Positions 44,747 through 53,622 are shown, counted from the stretch's first letter. The stretch is DNA of 64,000 bases from SZUA-430 sp034440355 (GCA_034440355.1 JAWXBY010000123.1:1-64000), one strand, 5' to 3'. Notes: generated by a model from the letters alone, not told the origin. Numbers and translations: made by a program.

Positions 44747-46138
44747 CTATGGGCTTGCCTGGTCGCTTATCCGGGCCAGCGATTCGGCCCTTCCCAAGAC
44801 GGCCAGTACGTCAAAAATGCCAGGTGAGGTGCTTCGGCCGGTAAGGGCTGCACGCAGTGGTTGTGCGATGGCGCCGAGTTTCAGGCCGTTCGCCTCTGCG
44901 AAATGGCGGGCGGCGGCGTCGAGCGACGGGGCGTCCCATGTTGTTGCCTGTTCGAACACCGATTTGAGGCGGGCGAGCAGCGCGCGGGCCTCCGTTGTCA
45001 GGAGTTTCTGGGCTTTGTCGTCGACTTTCAGGGGTCGCGTGGCGGTCAGGAATTGGGCGCTGTCGGCGAGTTCGACCAGGGTTTTCGCACGCTCCTTCAA
45101 CCCGGGCATCGCCGCGATCAGTTTGGCGCGCAGGTCGGTGCTCGCTTGGCCCTTGAAGAGCGGCAGCGTGGCGTCGGCCAAGGCCTCGTCGGAGGCCTGG
45201 CGCATGTAGTGGCCGTTGACGTTGTCGAGCTTCTTGAAGTCGACGCGCGCGGGGCTGCGGCCGATGTTTTCGAGATTGAACCACTCGATGGCTTGAGCGG
45301 TCGGAATGATCTCGTCGTCGCCGTGGCTCCAGCCGAGACGCAGGAGATAGTTGCGCATCGCTTCGGGCAGGTAGCCCAGGTCTTTGTATTCATGGATGCC
45401 GAGGGCGCCGTGGCGCTTCGACAGTTTTTGTCCGTCTTCGCCGTGCATCAACGGCAAGTGCGCGTAGACCGGTTCGGGCCAGCCCATGGCGTCGATGATC
45501 TGCCGCTGGCGTGCGGCGTTGGTCAGATGGTCGTCGCCGCGGATGATGTGGGTCACGCCCATGTCGTGGTCGTCGACGACGACGGACAGCATATAGGTCG
45601 GCGTACCGTCGGAGCGCAGCAGGATGAAATCATCCAGCACGTCGTTGCCGAAGCGGACGTCGCCTTGCACCTGATCGCGAATGATCGTCTCGCCGGTTTG
45701 CGGTGCCTTGATGCGGATCACCGGCGCGACGTTGGGGCGATGGTCGGATGCAGGTCTGTCGCGCCAGCGACCGTCGTAACGGATTGGCTTGCCGGCAGCG
45801 CGTTGCTCTTCACGCATCTGCTCGAGCTCTTCGGGCGACGCGTAGCAGTGGTAGGCGCGGCCTTGAGCCAGAAGTTGTTTGGCAACCTCGGCGTGTCTTT
45901 CAGCGCGGGAGAATTGGTAGACGATTTCGTCGTCCCAGTTCAGGCCCAGCCACTGCAGGCCTTCGATGATGGCTTCGATGGCGGCGGGAGTGGAGCGTTG
46001 GCGGTCGGTGTCTTCGATGCGTAGGCGGAAGACGCCCTTGTGGTGGCGCGAATAGAGCCAATTGAACAGCGCCGTGCGCGCGCCGCCGATGTGGAGGTAG
46101 CCGGTGGGGGAGGGGGCGAAGCGGGTGACGATCTTCAT
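44747..46138 (-). CDS. gltX: Glutamyl-tRNA synthetase
   Basis: 463-residue class I synthetase. FAPSPTGYLHIGGARTALFNWLYSR carries the HIGH-type motif (as HIGG) and KLSKRHG the KMSKS-type loop; the C-terminal anticodon-binding helical domain follows. Some alphaproteobacteria have a second, non-discriminating GltX elsewhere, so tRNA specificity is open. Transcribed towards gltA, divergent from comEC. Confidence 0.96.
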   Translation of the reverse strand: MKIVTRFAPSPTGYLHIGGARTALFNWLYSRHHKGVFRLRIEDTDRQRSTPAAIEAIIEGLQWLGLNWDDEIVYQFSRAERHAEVAKQLLAQGRAYHCYASPEELEQMREEQRAAGKPIRYDGRWRDRPASDHRPNVAPVIRIKAPQTGETIIRDQVQGDVRFGNDVLDDFILLRSDGTPTYMLSVVVDDHDMGVTHIIRGDDHLTNAARQRQIIDAMGWPEPVYAHLPLMHGEDGQKLSKRHGALGIHEYKDLGYLPEAMRNYLLRLGWSHGDDEIIPTAQAIEWFNLENIGRSPARVDFKKLDNVNGHYMRQASDEALADATLPLFKGQASTDLRAKLIAAMPGLKERAKTLVELADSAQFLTATRPLKVDDKAQKLLTTEARALLARLKSVFEQATTWDAPSLDAAARHFAEANGLKLGAIAQPLRAALTGRSTSPGIFDVLAVLGRAESLARISDQASP

Positions 46139-46226
46139 GATTCGACTTTGAGTTCGATTTCGATTTGAGTTCCAGGTGCCGGCCGATCGGCCGAAAACGC
46201 GCCCGTCCTTAGCATGAGGCCCCCGT

Positions 46227-48395
46227 TTGAGCGAAGCCGCGAAACCCGGCGAAATGCTGCGCCGGTGGGACTGGCGTGACGCTGCGCGCTGGGCGGTTGC
46301 GTTTGTCGCGGGTCTGCCGCGCGCGATCGCGGAAGGGTGGCGCGCGGATGCCGGGCGGCGGGTGCTGTTCGTGCCGGTGCTGATGGGCGTGGGGATCGGC
46401 GGTTACTTCGCGCTGCCGTTCGAGCCTGCGGCGTGGACCATCGGCGTTGGCGTTGTTGCGGTCCTTGTTTGGGTCGCTGTGCGGCGGTTCGACGTTCATG
46501 TCGCCGCCGTAAGTGTCGCCGCTATCGTCGCCGGGATCTGCTCAGGCTTTTCGTTGGCTGTCGTGCGCGCGCAGACGAACGATATTGTGGTCCTCGCCTC
46601 CGAGACGCGAATGCTGACGATCACCGGGCGCGTGGCGCGGCTTGAACCGGCGGAGCGTGGGCGGACGCGCGTGTGGTTGGATGTCGAGACGACGAAGCCT
46701 TCGTTGCGGCAGACACCGCGTCGCATCCGCATTTCGATCAACAAGAAGACCGAAGCGCTGTCGCCCGGCGGCTGGATCGAGGTGCGGGCGACGTTGAAGC
46801 CGCTGCCGGCGCCTGTCGCGCCGGGGTCATATGATTTCGGTCGTAAGCTTTGGTTCGACGGGATTGGGGCGGTTGGGTTTTCGCTCTCGCCTGTCGTGAA
46901 GATTGATACGCCGCGTGACGACTCGTTCGGTGAGGCTTTGGACAGCGCCGTGCAGGATGTGCGGCGGGCGGTGAGCGAGCGGATCCTTGCGGCGATGTCG
47001 CCGCGTACCGGGCCGATTGCGGCCGCGTTCTTGACAGGCGAGCGCGGGCTTATTTCGGACGAGGACAATGAGGCGATGCGGGATTCCAGTCTTGCGCATC
47101 TGCTGTCGATTTCCGGATTGCACATGGCGCTGGCGGGTTTCGGGTTCTTCATGGCGCTTCGGCTCATCTTTGCGATGATCCCTGCGATCGTCTTGAACTA
47201 TCCGGTGAAGAAGTGGGCGGCTGCGGCGGCGATCGTGGCGTCGTTTGCGTATCTGCTGCTGAGCGGCGCTTCGGTGCCGACGCAGCGGGCGTTTGTAATG
47301 ATCACCGTCGCGTTGGTCGCCATTTTGTTCGACCGGTCGGCTTTGAATATGCGCAGCGTTGCGGTGGCTGCGGTCATAATTTTGGCGGTGACACCGGAGG
47401 CTTGGATTGATCCGAGTTTTCAGATGTCGTTTGCGGCCGTCGTTGCGCTGATTGCTGCTTACGAATGGTGGAACGAGCGGCGGATTGGTGACGTCGAGCC
47501 GCGTAGTGTCGTTCGTACGGCGTGGGGAATGTTGCTGGGGGCGGCTGCCACGAGTTTCATTGCGGGGCTCGCATCCGCGCCGCTTGCCGCGTTTCACTTC
47601 AATCGGTTTGCGGATTATGGCGTCGCGGCGAACGTCATGGTCACGCCGATTGTCAGCTTTTTGATCATGCCCGCCGGTGTGTTCGCGTTGTTGCTGATGC
47701 CGTTCGGGCTTGAGGCGATTCCGTTGGCTGCGATGGAGGTCGGGCTCGATGCCATGCTTTGGGTCGCGCATTGGGTGGCGTCGTGGCCGGGAGCGACGGT
47801 GGCTGTGGGCGCTTGGCCGATCGAAGGGCTGCTGCTGATTGTGGCAGGCGGGCTGTGGCTCGCGATTTGGATGGCGAAGTGGCGGTGGTTTGGGGTCGTT
47901 GCGGTGGCCGTCGGGCTCGCCGTTTTACCGACGGCGCGCGTTCCGGATGTGTTGATTGCGGCGGATGGCGACAATGTTGCGTTTCGCGATGCCGACGGGG
48001 CGTTGCATTTGCTGTCGTCGCGGCGTGGGCGGTTCGATGCCGAGATTTGGCTGCGGCGCGATGGCGACTCGCGTGAGGTTTCGGCTGTGACGAAGGACGA
48101 CGACGGCGGGTTCATGTGCGACGCGGCGGGTTGCGTTGCGCAGGTCGCCGGGCGCGCGCCGTTGCTTGTCGCGTTCAACGCGGAGGCGTTGGTGGAGGAT
48201 TGTTCGCGGGTCGCCGTCGTAATCGACCTGGCGCGGGGTTGGCGGCCGCCTTGCGACGGGCCGCAAGTTTTGGTCACGCGCGGGCTGTTGCGGCGCGAGG
48301 GCGCGATCGAGATACGGCTTGAGGATGGACGCGTGGTTTGGACGTCGGTCGCGCGCGAGCGGGGCGCGCGACCTTGGGCGGGGTCCGCTCAGTAG
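46227..48395 (+). CDS. comEC: ComEC/Rec2 family DNA-uptake channel protein
   Basis: 722-residue polytopic membrane protein, the channel for single-stranded DNA import in competence. An N-terminal DUF4131 region (to about residue 210, with the OB-like TITGRVARLEPAERGRTRVWLDV) precedes the Competence domain (LAHLLSISGLHMALAGFGFF; FAYLLLSGASVPTQRAFVM; PSFQMSFAAVVALIAAYEW). A C-terminal ~130-residue soluble part (DGDNVAFRDADGALHLLSSRRG...) lacks the HxHxDH zinc site of the MBL domain seen in Bacillus ComEC. Start is TTG at 46227, or ATG at 46254. Convergent with lexA, overlapping it by seven bases. Confidence 0.88.
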   Translation: MSEAAKPGEMLRRWDWRDAARWAVAFVAGLPRAIAEGWRADAGRRVLFVPVLMGVGIGGYFALPFEPAAWTIGVGVVAVLVWVAVRRFDVHVAAVSVAAIVAGICSGFSLAVVRAQTNDIVVLASETRMLTITGRVARLEPAERGRTRVWLDVETTKPSLRQTPRRIRISINKKTEALSPGGWIEVRATLKPLPAPVAPGSYDFGRKLWFDGIGAVGFSLSPVVKIDTPRDDSFGEALDSAVQDVRRAVSERILAAMSPRTGPIAAAFLTGERGLISDEDNEAMRDSSLAHLLSISGLHMALAGFGFFMALRLIFAMIPAIVLNYPVKKWAAAAAIVASFAYLLLSGASVPTQRAFVMITVALVAILFDRSALNMRSVAVAAVIILAVTPEAWIDPSFQMSFAAVVALIAAYEWWNERRIGDVEPRSVVRTAWGMLLGAAATSFIAGLASAPLAAFHFNRFADYGVAANVMVTPIVSFLIMPAGVFALLLMPFGLEAIPLAAMEVGLDAMLWVAHWVASWPGATVAVGAWPIEGLLLIVAGGLWLAIWMAKWRWFGVVAVAVGLAVLPTARVPDVLIAADGDNVAFRDADGALHLLSSRRGRFDAEIWLRRDGDSREVSAVTKDDDGGFMCDAAGCVAQVAGRAPLLVAFNAEALVEDCSRVAVVIDLARGWRPPCDGPQVLVTRGLLRREGAIEIRLEDGRVVWTSVARERGARPWAGSAQ

Positions 48396-49120
48396 CGGCG
48401 GACGAGGCCGATGAGGCGGCCTTGGACCTTCACGCGGTCCGGGCCGAAGATGCGGGTTTCGTAGGCCGGGTTTGCCGCTTCGAGGGCAATTTGCTGGCCG
48501 CGTTTGCGCAGGCGCTTCAGCGTCGCTTCGGCGTTGTCGACGAGGGCGACGACGATGTCGCCGGACTGCGCATCGTCTGCGCGCTGAATGAGGACGGTGT
48601 CCCCGTTCAGGATGCCGGCGTTGATCATCGAGTCGCCGGTGACTTCGAGCGCGTAGTGTTCGCCCGAGCCCAGCATCGATTCGGCGACCGGTACGTTGTC
48701 CGTCGGGTTTTGCAGCGCTTCGATCGGCGTACCGGCGGCGATTCTGCCCATCACCGGGACGTCGACCAGGCGCTTTGCGGCGCCTGCGGAACGTCCCTGC
48801 GGTATGCGGATAGCGCCGCCCGATTCGACGACGCCGAAGGCCGGTCGTGAGGCGGCTCCCGCCGTGGGCGTGACTGTTCTTGCGCGTGGTTTGGGCATGG
48901 TCGAGTTTTCGGGGAGCTTGATCACCTCCAACGCACGGGCGCGGTGGGCGAGGCGGCGGAGGAAACCGCGTTCTTCAAGCGCCGTGATCAGGCGATGGAT
49001 TCCGGATTTGGAGCGGAGATCGAGGGCTTCCTTCATTTCATCGAAGGAGGGTGCAACGCCGGTCTCCCGCAGACGCTCGTGGATGAACATGAGCAATTCA
49101 TACTGCTTGCGGGTAAGCAT
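48389..49120 (-). CDS. lexA: LexA repressor
   Basis: 243-residue SOS repressor. Winged-helix DNA-binding domain MLTRKQYELLMFIHERLRETGVAPSFDEMKEAL..., a long Ala/Pro/Arg linker, then the S24 self-cleavage domain: scissile Ala129-Gly130 in GRIAAGTP, nucleophile Ser164 in TGDSM, general base Lys202 in ATLKRL. The start at 49120 gives the canonical MLTRKQ N-terminus; ATG at 49135 adds five residues. Two LexA boxes upstream indicate autorepression. The gene follows moeA on the same strand. Confidence 0.95.
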   Translation of the reverse strand: MLTRKQYELLMFIHERLRETGVAPSFDEMKEALDLRSKSGIHRLITALEERGFLRRLAHRARALEVIKLPENSTMPKPRARTVTPTAGAASRPAFGVVESGGAIRIPQGRSAGAAKRLVDVPVMGRIAAGTPIEALQNPTDNVPVAESMLGSGEHYALEVTGDSMINAGILNGDTVLIQRADDAQSGDIVVALVDNAEATLKRLRKRGQQIALEAANPAYETRIFGPDRVKVQGRLIGLVRRY

Positions 49121-49141
49121 GCTTTGGAGCCCCATATCTAG

Positions 49142-49156
49142 GAACAGAGTCGGAAC
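49142..49156 (-). promoter_or_regulatory. LexA (SOS) box, proximal
   Basis: GAAC-N7-GAAC on the plus strand, i.e. GTTC-N7-GTTC in the lexA direction: the alphaproteobacterial direct-repeat SOS operator, with exact 7-base spacing. It lies 22 bp before the preferred lexA start. Confidence 0.85.
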
Positions 49157-49167
49157 AGACTGGGTTT

Positions 49168-49182
49168 GTTCTAGTGTTGTTC
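49168..49182 (+). promoter_or_regulatory. LexA (SOS) box, distal, opposite orientation
   Basis: GTTC-N7-GTTC on the plus strand (GTTC 49168-49171 and 49179-49182), 11 bp beyond the proximal box and in inverted orientation to it. Two exact boxes in 41 bp imply strong autoregulation. Confidence 0.8.
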
Positions 49183-49225
49183 CGAGGCTACGTCAACTGC
49201 CGCGTTTGGCCGGGCAGTTCGTTTT

Positions 49226-50422
49226 TTAGGCAAGATGCAGGAGCGACACGACATCGCCCGCCGCCTTTGCCGGATCGCCCGGCGGACGCACGATCAACGC
49301 GTCGGCCTGCGCGAGCGGTTTGAGCATGCTCGAATCTTGAACCGGGAACGGTTCGACGATGTCGGCGCCGTCGGCGTCGGTGCGCACGTGGCAGCGTAGA
49401 TAGTCTTGGCGCGCATCGTTCGCGGGCAGCGGCGTCGCGAGGCGCGCGCGTCCTGTTCGCCACGCGGGTTCGGTTGCGCCGAGGAGGCGGTAAATGATCG
49501 GCTTGATAAACAGCAGCGCGCAGACCATCGCCGATACCGGATTGCCGGGTAGGCCGACGAACGGCATCGATTGATAGCGACCGAAGATGAGTGGCTTGCC
49601 TGGACGCATCGCGATCTTCCAGAACGTGACCTTCAGTTCGGGTGACAGCGCTTTTTGAATCAAATCGTGATCGCCGACCGATGCGCCGCCCAACGTGACG
49701 AAGAGATCGCAGCCGTCGGCGGTGGTCGCCTTGACCTTGATGTGCTCGATCTTGTCGTGCGCGATGCCAAGTTCGCGCACTGTGCCGCCCCATTCGAGCA
49801 CGTGTCCAAGTAAGCCCGCCGTTGACGAACTGATGATTTGCGCGGGGCCAGGCTCCGTTCCCGGCGGCACCAGCTCATCACCGGTGGCGAGGATGGCGAT
49901 GCGCGGCCGTCGCACGCACGGCACGCTGGCGTGGTTCATCGCGGCGGCGAGCGCGAGGTCGCGCGGCGTGAGGCGGCGGCCAGCCTTCAGCAGCTTGTCG
50001 CCTTTCTTGAAGTCGATGCCGGCGCGGCGGATGTGGCGGCCGGCAGGCGCTGCGCCGTCGATCACGTGGACGGTATCGCCTTCGCGCTTTGTGTTTTCTT
50101 GGATGACGATCGTAGTCGCGCCTTTCGGCACGACGGCGCCGGTGAAGATGCGGATGGCTTCGCCTTTGCCGAGCGAGCCTTGATAGATCGCGCCGGCTGG
50201 AACTTCGCCGACGACCTTGAGTGCTATGGGTAGGTTCGCGACGTCTTGCGCGCGGACGGCATAGCCGTCCATGGCGCTGACATCGGCGGGCGGTTGGGTT
50301 CTGGTTGAGGCGATGTCAGATGCAAGCACGCGGTTCAATGCGGCGCCGAGCGAGACTTGTTCGCTGGGCAGCGTCTTTAGGCCTTCGACGACTTTGGCTT
50401 GCGCCTCCGCAACGGAGAGCAT
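49226..50422 (-). CDS. moeA: Molybdopterin molybdenumtransferase MoeA
   Basis: 398-residue enzyme inserting molybdate into adenylylated molybdopterin. PPADVSAMDGYAVRAQD, IFTGAVVPKGATTIVIQE, the MoCF-fold core (RIAILATGDELVPPG, LFVTLGGASVGDHDLIQ) and MPFVGLPGNPVSAMVCALLFIKP are diagnostic. Starts 4 bp after moaC stops, so the two cofactor genes are one unit between trp genes and lexA. Confidence 0.96.
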   Translation of the reverse strand: MLSVAEAQAKVVEGLKTLPSEQVSLGAALNRVLASDIASTRTQPPADVSAMDGYAVRAQDVANLPIALKVVGEVPAGAIYQGSLGKGEAIRIFTGAVVPKGATTIVIQENTKREGDTVHVIDGAAPAGRHIRRAGIDFKKGDKLLKAGRRLTPRDLALAAAMNHASVPCVRRPRIAILATGDELVPPGTEPGPAQIISSSTAGLLGHVLEWGGTVRELGIAHDKIEHIKVKATTADGCDLFVTLGGASVGDHDLIQKALSPELKVTFWKIAMRPGKPLIFGRYQSMPFVGLPGNPVSAMVCALLFIKPIIYRLLGATEPAWRTGRARLATPLPANDARQDYLRCHVRTDADGADIVEPFPVQDSSMLKPLAQADALIVRPPGDPAKAAGDVVSLLHLA

Positions 50423-50426
50423 GCTC

Positions 50427-51236
50427 TCACCCCGCGTAGAGATCTTCCGGCGAAACGCCCGCGGCGCCTGCGAGCTTAGCTTCTTCGTTTTTGGTCAATG
50501 TGTGCGAGCGGCCGTGCAAGAAGCTGTAGATGACGCCGACGGGGACGCCCGCGTCCTTAGCCCACGAGTGCGCGGTCAGGCTGCGGCTGGACATGAAGCG
50601 GCGCAGCGCATCGCGCTTGGCGTTGTGGTCCACGAGCGGTTTGCGCATCGTGGCTTCGCCCATCACCTCGACGGGCTGCGAGCGTTGGCGCGTGCGGCGG
50701 ACGGAGGCGTTTGCGGTCGCGGCGCTGCGGCGGATGGCGGACGAGCGCGAGGCTTCGGGTTTATCGGCGCGATAGATGCCGGACTTGCCGCCTTCTTTCG
50801 AGACAAGGCGGACGCTTTCGATGACGATGCCGCGTTCCGCGGCTTTCAGCATGTCGTAGATCGTCAACGCTGCGATCGTGGCCGCGGTGAGTGCCTCCAT
50901 CTCGACGCCGGTGGGACCGGTGACTTTCACGCTGGCGAGGACGCGGATCAGCGAGTCCGCTTCGTCGGGTTCGCAGGCGATGGTGACGCCGGCGATGGGC
51001 AGCGGATGGCAGAGGGGGATGAGTTCGGATGTCTTCTTCGCGGCCATGATGCCGGCGATGCGGGCGGCGGCAAGCACGTCGCCCTTCGGCGCGGTGCCGT
51101 CGATCACGAGCGCGAGCGTTTCCGGCTTCATGCGCACGATCGCTTCGGCCATCGCGGTCCGCGTCGTCGGGTCCTTCGCGGACACGTCGACCATGCGCGC
51201 GCTGCCCTTTTCGTCGATGTGCGTCAGCTTCGTCAT
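50427..51236 (-). CDS. moaC: Cyclic pyranopterin monophosphate synthase MoaC with C-terminal HTH domain
   Basis: 269 residues; MoaC is normally about 160. Residues 1-157 are a complete MoaC: MVDVSAKDPTTRTA, LIPLCHPLP (75-80 core), VKVTGPTGVEMEALTA, catalytic Asp128 and Lys131 in YDMLKA, and GGKSGIYRAD. An Arg/Ser/Ala-rich linker (158-205) leads to residues 206-269, which look like a Cro/CI-type helix-turn-helix (LRRFMSSRSLTAHSWAKDAG, VPVGVIYSFLHGRSHTLTKNEEAKLAGAAGVSPEDL). No stop separates the parts. MoaC makes cPMP in molybdenum-cofactor synthesis; the HTH hints at DNA binding or regulation. Overlaps the trp fusion gene by four bases. Confidence 0.9.
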   Translation of the reverse strand: MTKLTHIDEKGSARMVDVSAKDPTTRTAMAEAIVRMKPETLALVIDGTAPKGDVLAAARIAGIMAAKKTSELIPLCHPLPIAGVTIACEPDEADSLIRVLASVKVTGPTGVEMEALTAATIAALTIYDMLKAAERGIVIESVRLVSKEGGKSGIYRADKPEASRSSAIRRSAATANASVRRTRQRSQPVEVMGEATMRKPLVDHNAKRDALRRFMSSRSLTAHSWAKDAGVPVGVIYSFLHGRSHTLTKNEEAKLAGAAGVSPEDLYAG

Positions 51237-53050
51237 GCGGCTCCCTTGAGCAGTGCGCGCGTCGCGGCACTCACGTCATTCTGGCGCATTAGGCTCTCGC
51301 CGACCAGGAAGGTTCTGACACCCGCTTTGCCGAGGCGCACCAGATCGGCGTGGGTGTTGATGCCGCTTTCGGCGACGACTAGGCAGGACTTCGGCACCAG
51401 CGGCGCGAGGGTTTCCGTGACGGCGAGAGAGGTTTGAAATGTCTTGAGGTCGCGGTTGTTGATGCCGATCATTTTCGGATCGAGTTTCAGCGCACGATCG
51501 AGTTCGGCGCGGTCGTGTACTTCGACCAGCACGTCCATGTCCCACTGAAGCGCCGCGGCGTTGAGCATGTGCGCTTCTTGATCCGTCACCGCGGCCATGA
51601 TGATGAGGATGCAGTCGGCGCCCAGCGCGCGTGCTTCGACCACCTGATACGGATCGAACATGAAATCCTTGCGCAGACTGGGGAGCTGTGTCGCGAGGCG
51701 GGCTTGGGTCAGATATTCCTTCGCGCCTTGGAACGACGGGCCGTCGGTCAGGACCGAGAGGCACGCGGCGCCGCCGCTTTCGTAGGCGCGCGCGAGGGCC
51801 GGCGGATCGAAATTTTGGCGGATGATGCCTTTCGACGGGCTCGCCTTCTTGATCTCGGCGATGAGGGCGAAGCCGTTCTTGTCGGCAGTGGTGCGCAGCG
51901 CCTCTGCGAAGGGCCGGACGGGTGGGGCACTTTTCGCCATCGCCTCGACGCGGTGCAGTGGGACGCCGGCTTGCGCCGTCGCGATTTCGCGGCGCTTGTA
52001 CGTGGCGATGCGGTCGAGGACGGTCTGGTCGTCGGCGTTCGAAGCGGCGACGAGTTTCGCCAGCGTCGCGCGGGCTTGGCCGGAGTCGATCGCTTGCTGT
52101 GCGCGTTCGACGCCTTCGCGCAGCGATGACACCTTGCCGGCGACGACGAGCGAGCCGCCGGCGTTCAGGCAAACGATGTCGCGGTAAGCGCCCGGGTTGC
52201 CTGCGAAAAGACGCGTTATTGCTGCGGCGTTCTCCGCTGCGTCGCCGCCGAAGAGTTCGTCGAGACGATGGGTCGAGAGGCCTGCATCCGCTGGCGTGAT
52301 CGTGAAGCGGCGAACTTGGCCGTGGTCCAACTCGGCGATGTGGCTTGGGCCGGTGACCGTCAGTTCGTCGAGGCCGTCGCTGCCGTGGACGACCCAAGCG
52401 CGTTCCGTGCCCAGGGAGTGCAGAACGTGCGCGAGCGGTTCAACCCATTTGTCGGCAAAGATGCCGATGAGCTGTTTCTTCACGCGTGCGGGGTTGCAGA
52501 GGGGGCCGAGCAGATTGAAGATCGTGCGGAAGCCCAATTGTTGGCGCACCTGCGACACGTGCTTCATGGCGCTGTGATGCGCGGGGGCGAAGAGGAAGCC
52601 GAGGCCAGCTTCGTCGATGCAGTGCGAGACTTGTTGCGGCGTGAGATCGATCTTCACGCCGAGTGCAGCGAGGACGTCGGCCGAGCCGCTCTTCGACGAC
52701 AAGGCACGGTTGCCGTGCTTGGCGATCTTCACGCCGCACGCGGCCGTCACGATCGCGGCTGCGGTTGAGATGTTGAGCGTGCCGAGACCGTCGCCGCCGG
52801 TGCCGCAGGTGTCGATGGCGTCGGCCGGCGCGTCGACGGTGAGCGCGCGGGCGCGGAGCGCGTCGGCGGCGGCTGTGATTTCTTCCACGGTTTCGCCGCG
52901 CATGTGGAGCGCGGTCAGAAAGGCCGCGACCTGAAGCTCAGGCGCGTTGCCGTCCATGATGATGTCGAAGGCTTCGGCGGCTTCGATTGTGGTGAGAGCG
53001 GAACCGGACGCCGCTTTGCCCACCAACACTTTGAAATGATCGGCGCTCAT
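51233..53050 (-). CDS. trpDC: TrpD-TrpC fusion: anthranilate phosphoribosyltransferase / indole-3-glycerol phosphate synthase
   Basis: 605 residues. Residues 1-338 are TrpD (DTCGTGGDGLGTLNISTAAAIV PRPP/Mg loop; KHGNRALSSKSGSADVL; GFLFAPAHHSAMKHV). Residues 341-605 are TrpC (DRIATYKRREI; LIAEIKKASPSKGIIR with catalytic Lys; CLSVLTD; LRKDFMFDPYQV; GINNRDLKTF; VAESGI). The join, AASNADDQTVLDRI, has neither stop nor start codon. The two steps flank the TrpF step, so this is not a simple channelling pair. Its start overlaps trpG (ATGA) and its stop overlaps moaC. Confidence 0.92.
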   Translation of the reverse strand: MSADHFKVLVGKAASGSALTTIEAAEAFDIIMDGNAPELQVAAFLTALHMRGETVEEITAAADALRARALTVDAPADAIDTCGTGGDGLGTLNISTAAAIVTAACGVKIAKHGNRALSSKSGSADVLAALGVKIDLTPQQVSHCIDEAGLGFLFAPAHHSAMKHVSQVRQQLGFRTIFNLLGPLCNPARVKKQLIGIFADKWVEPLAHVLHSLGTERAWVVHGSDGLDELTVTGPSHIAELDHGQVRRFTITPADAGLSTHRLDELFGGDAAENAAAITRLFAGNPGAYRDIVCLNAGGSLVVAGKVSSLREGVERAQQAIDSGQARATLAKLVAASNADDQTVLDRIATYKRREIATAQAGVPLHRVEAMAKSAPPVRPFAEALRTTADKNGFALIAEIKKASPSKGIIRQNFDPPALARAYESGGAACLSVLTDGPSFQGAKEYLTQARLATQLPSLRKDFMFDPYQVVEARALGADCILIIMAAVTDQEAHMLNAAALQWDMDVLVEVHDRAELDRALKLDPKMIGINNRDLKTFQTSLAVTETLAPLVPKSCLVVAESGINTHADLVRLGKAGVRTFLVGESLMRQNDVSAATRALLKGAA

Positions 53051-53622
53051 GCGGCGCGTGCGAGCTCTAAGAAGTTGCGCAGGAGGTCGTGGCCGTGTTC
53101 GGTCGCGATGCTTTCGGGATGGAACTGAACGCCGTGGACCGGATGTTGGCGATGCGCGACGCCCATGATGACGCCGTCGTCGGACTCAGCCGTAATCGTC
53201 AGAGAGTTCGGCAGGCTCGCGCGGTCGACGGTGAGCGAGTGATAGCGCGTCGCCTTGAACGGGTCGGGCAGGTTCTTGAAGACGCTTAAGCCCTGATGGC
53301 GGATGTTGCTGACCTTGCCGTGCATTGGGGCAGGGGCGCGCACCACTTTGCCGCCATAGACTTGGCCGATGGCTTGATGCCCTAAGCACACGCCCAGGAT
53401 GGGGGTCGTCTCGCCTGCACGCGCGATGAGGTCGAGGCAGATGCCGGCCTTGTCCGGATCACACGGGCCTGGGGAAAGGACGATCGCTTTCGGCTTCTTC
53501 GCCAAGGCTTCATCGACGGTCAGCTGGTCGTTGCGCTGCACTTCCACGGTGGCGCCGAGCTGGCCCAGGTAGTGGACCAGATTCCACGTAAAGCTGTCGT
53601 AGTTGTCGATCAGCAGGATCAT
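53047..53622 (-). CDS. trpG: Anthranilate synthase component II (glutamine amidotransferase)
   Basis: 191-residue class I amidotransferase supplying ammonia to TrpE. Starts MILLIDNYDSFTWNLVHYL; oxyanion region LSPGPCDPDKAG; nucleophile Cys in GVCLGHQAIGQ; His-Glu in VQFHPESIATEHG. It could also serve PabB. trpE is not in the window, so component I must be elsewhere. First gene of the trpG-trpDC-moaC-moeA run. Confidence 0.94.
   Translation of the reverse strand: MILLIDNYDSFTWNLVHYLGQLGATVEVQRNDQLTVDEALAKKPKAIVLSPGPCDPDKAGICLDLIARAGETTPILGVCLGHQAIGQVYGGKVVRAPAPMHGKVSNIRHQGLSVFKNLPDPFKATRYHSLTVDRASLPNSLTITAESDDGVIMGVAHRQHPVHGVQFHPESIATEHGHDLLRNFLELARAA

Noticed and set aside
44747..46138. HIGG instead of HIGH in glutamyl-tRNA synthetase as a defect
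   Set aside because: This variant is normal for bacterial GluRS; the KLSKRHG loop and length are also standard.
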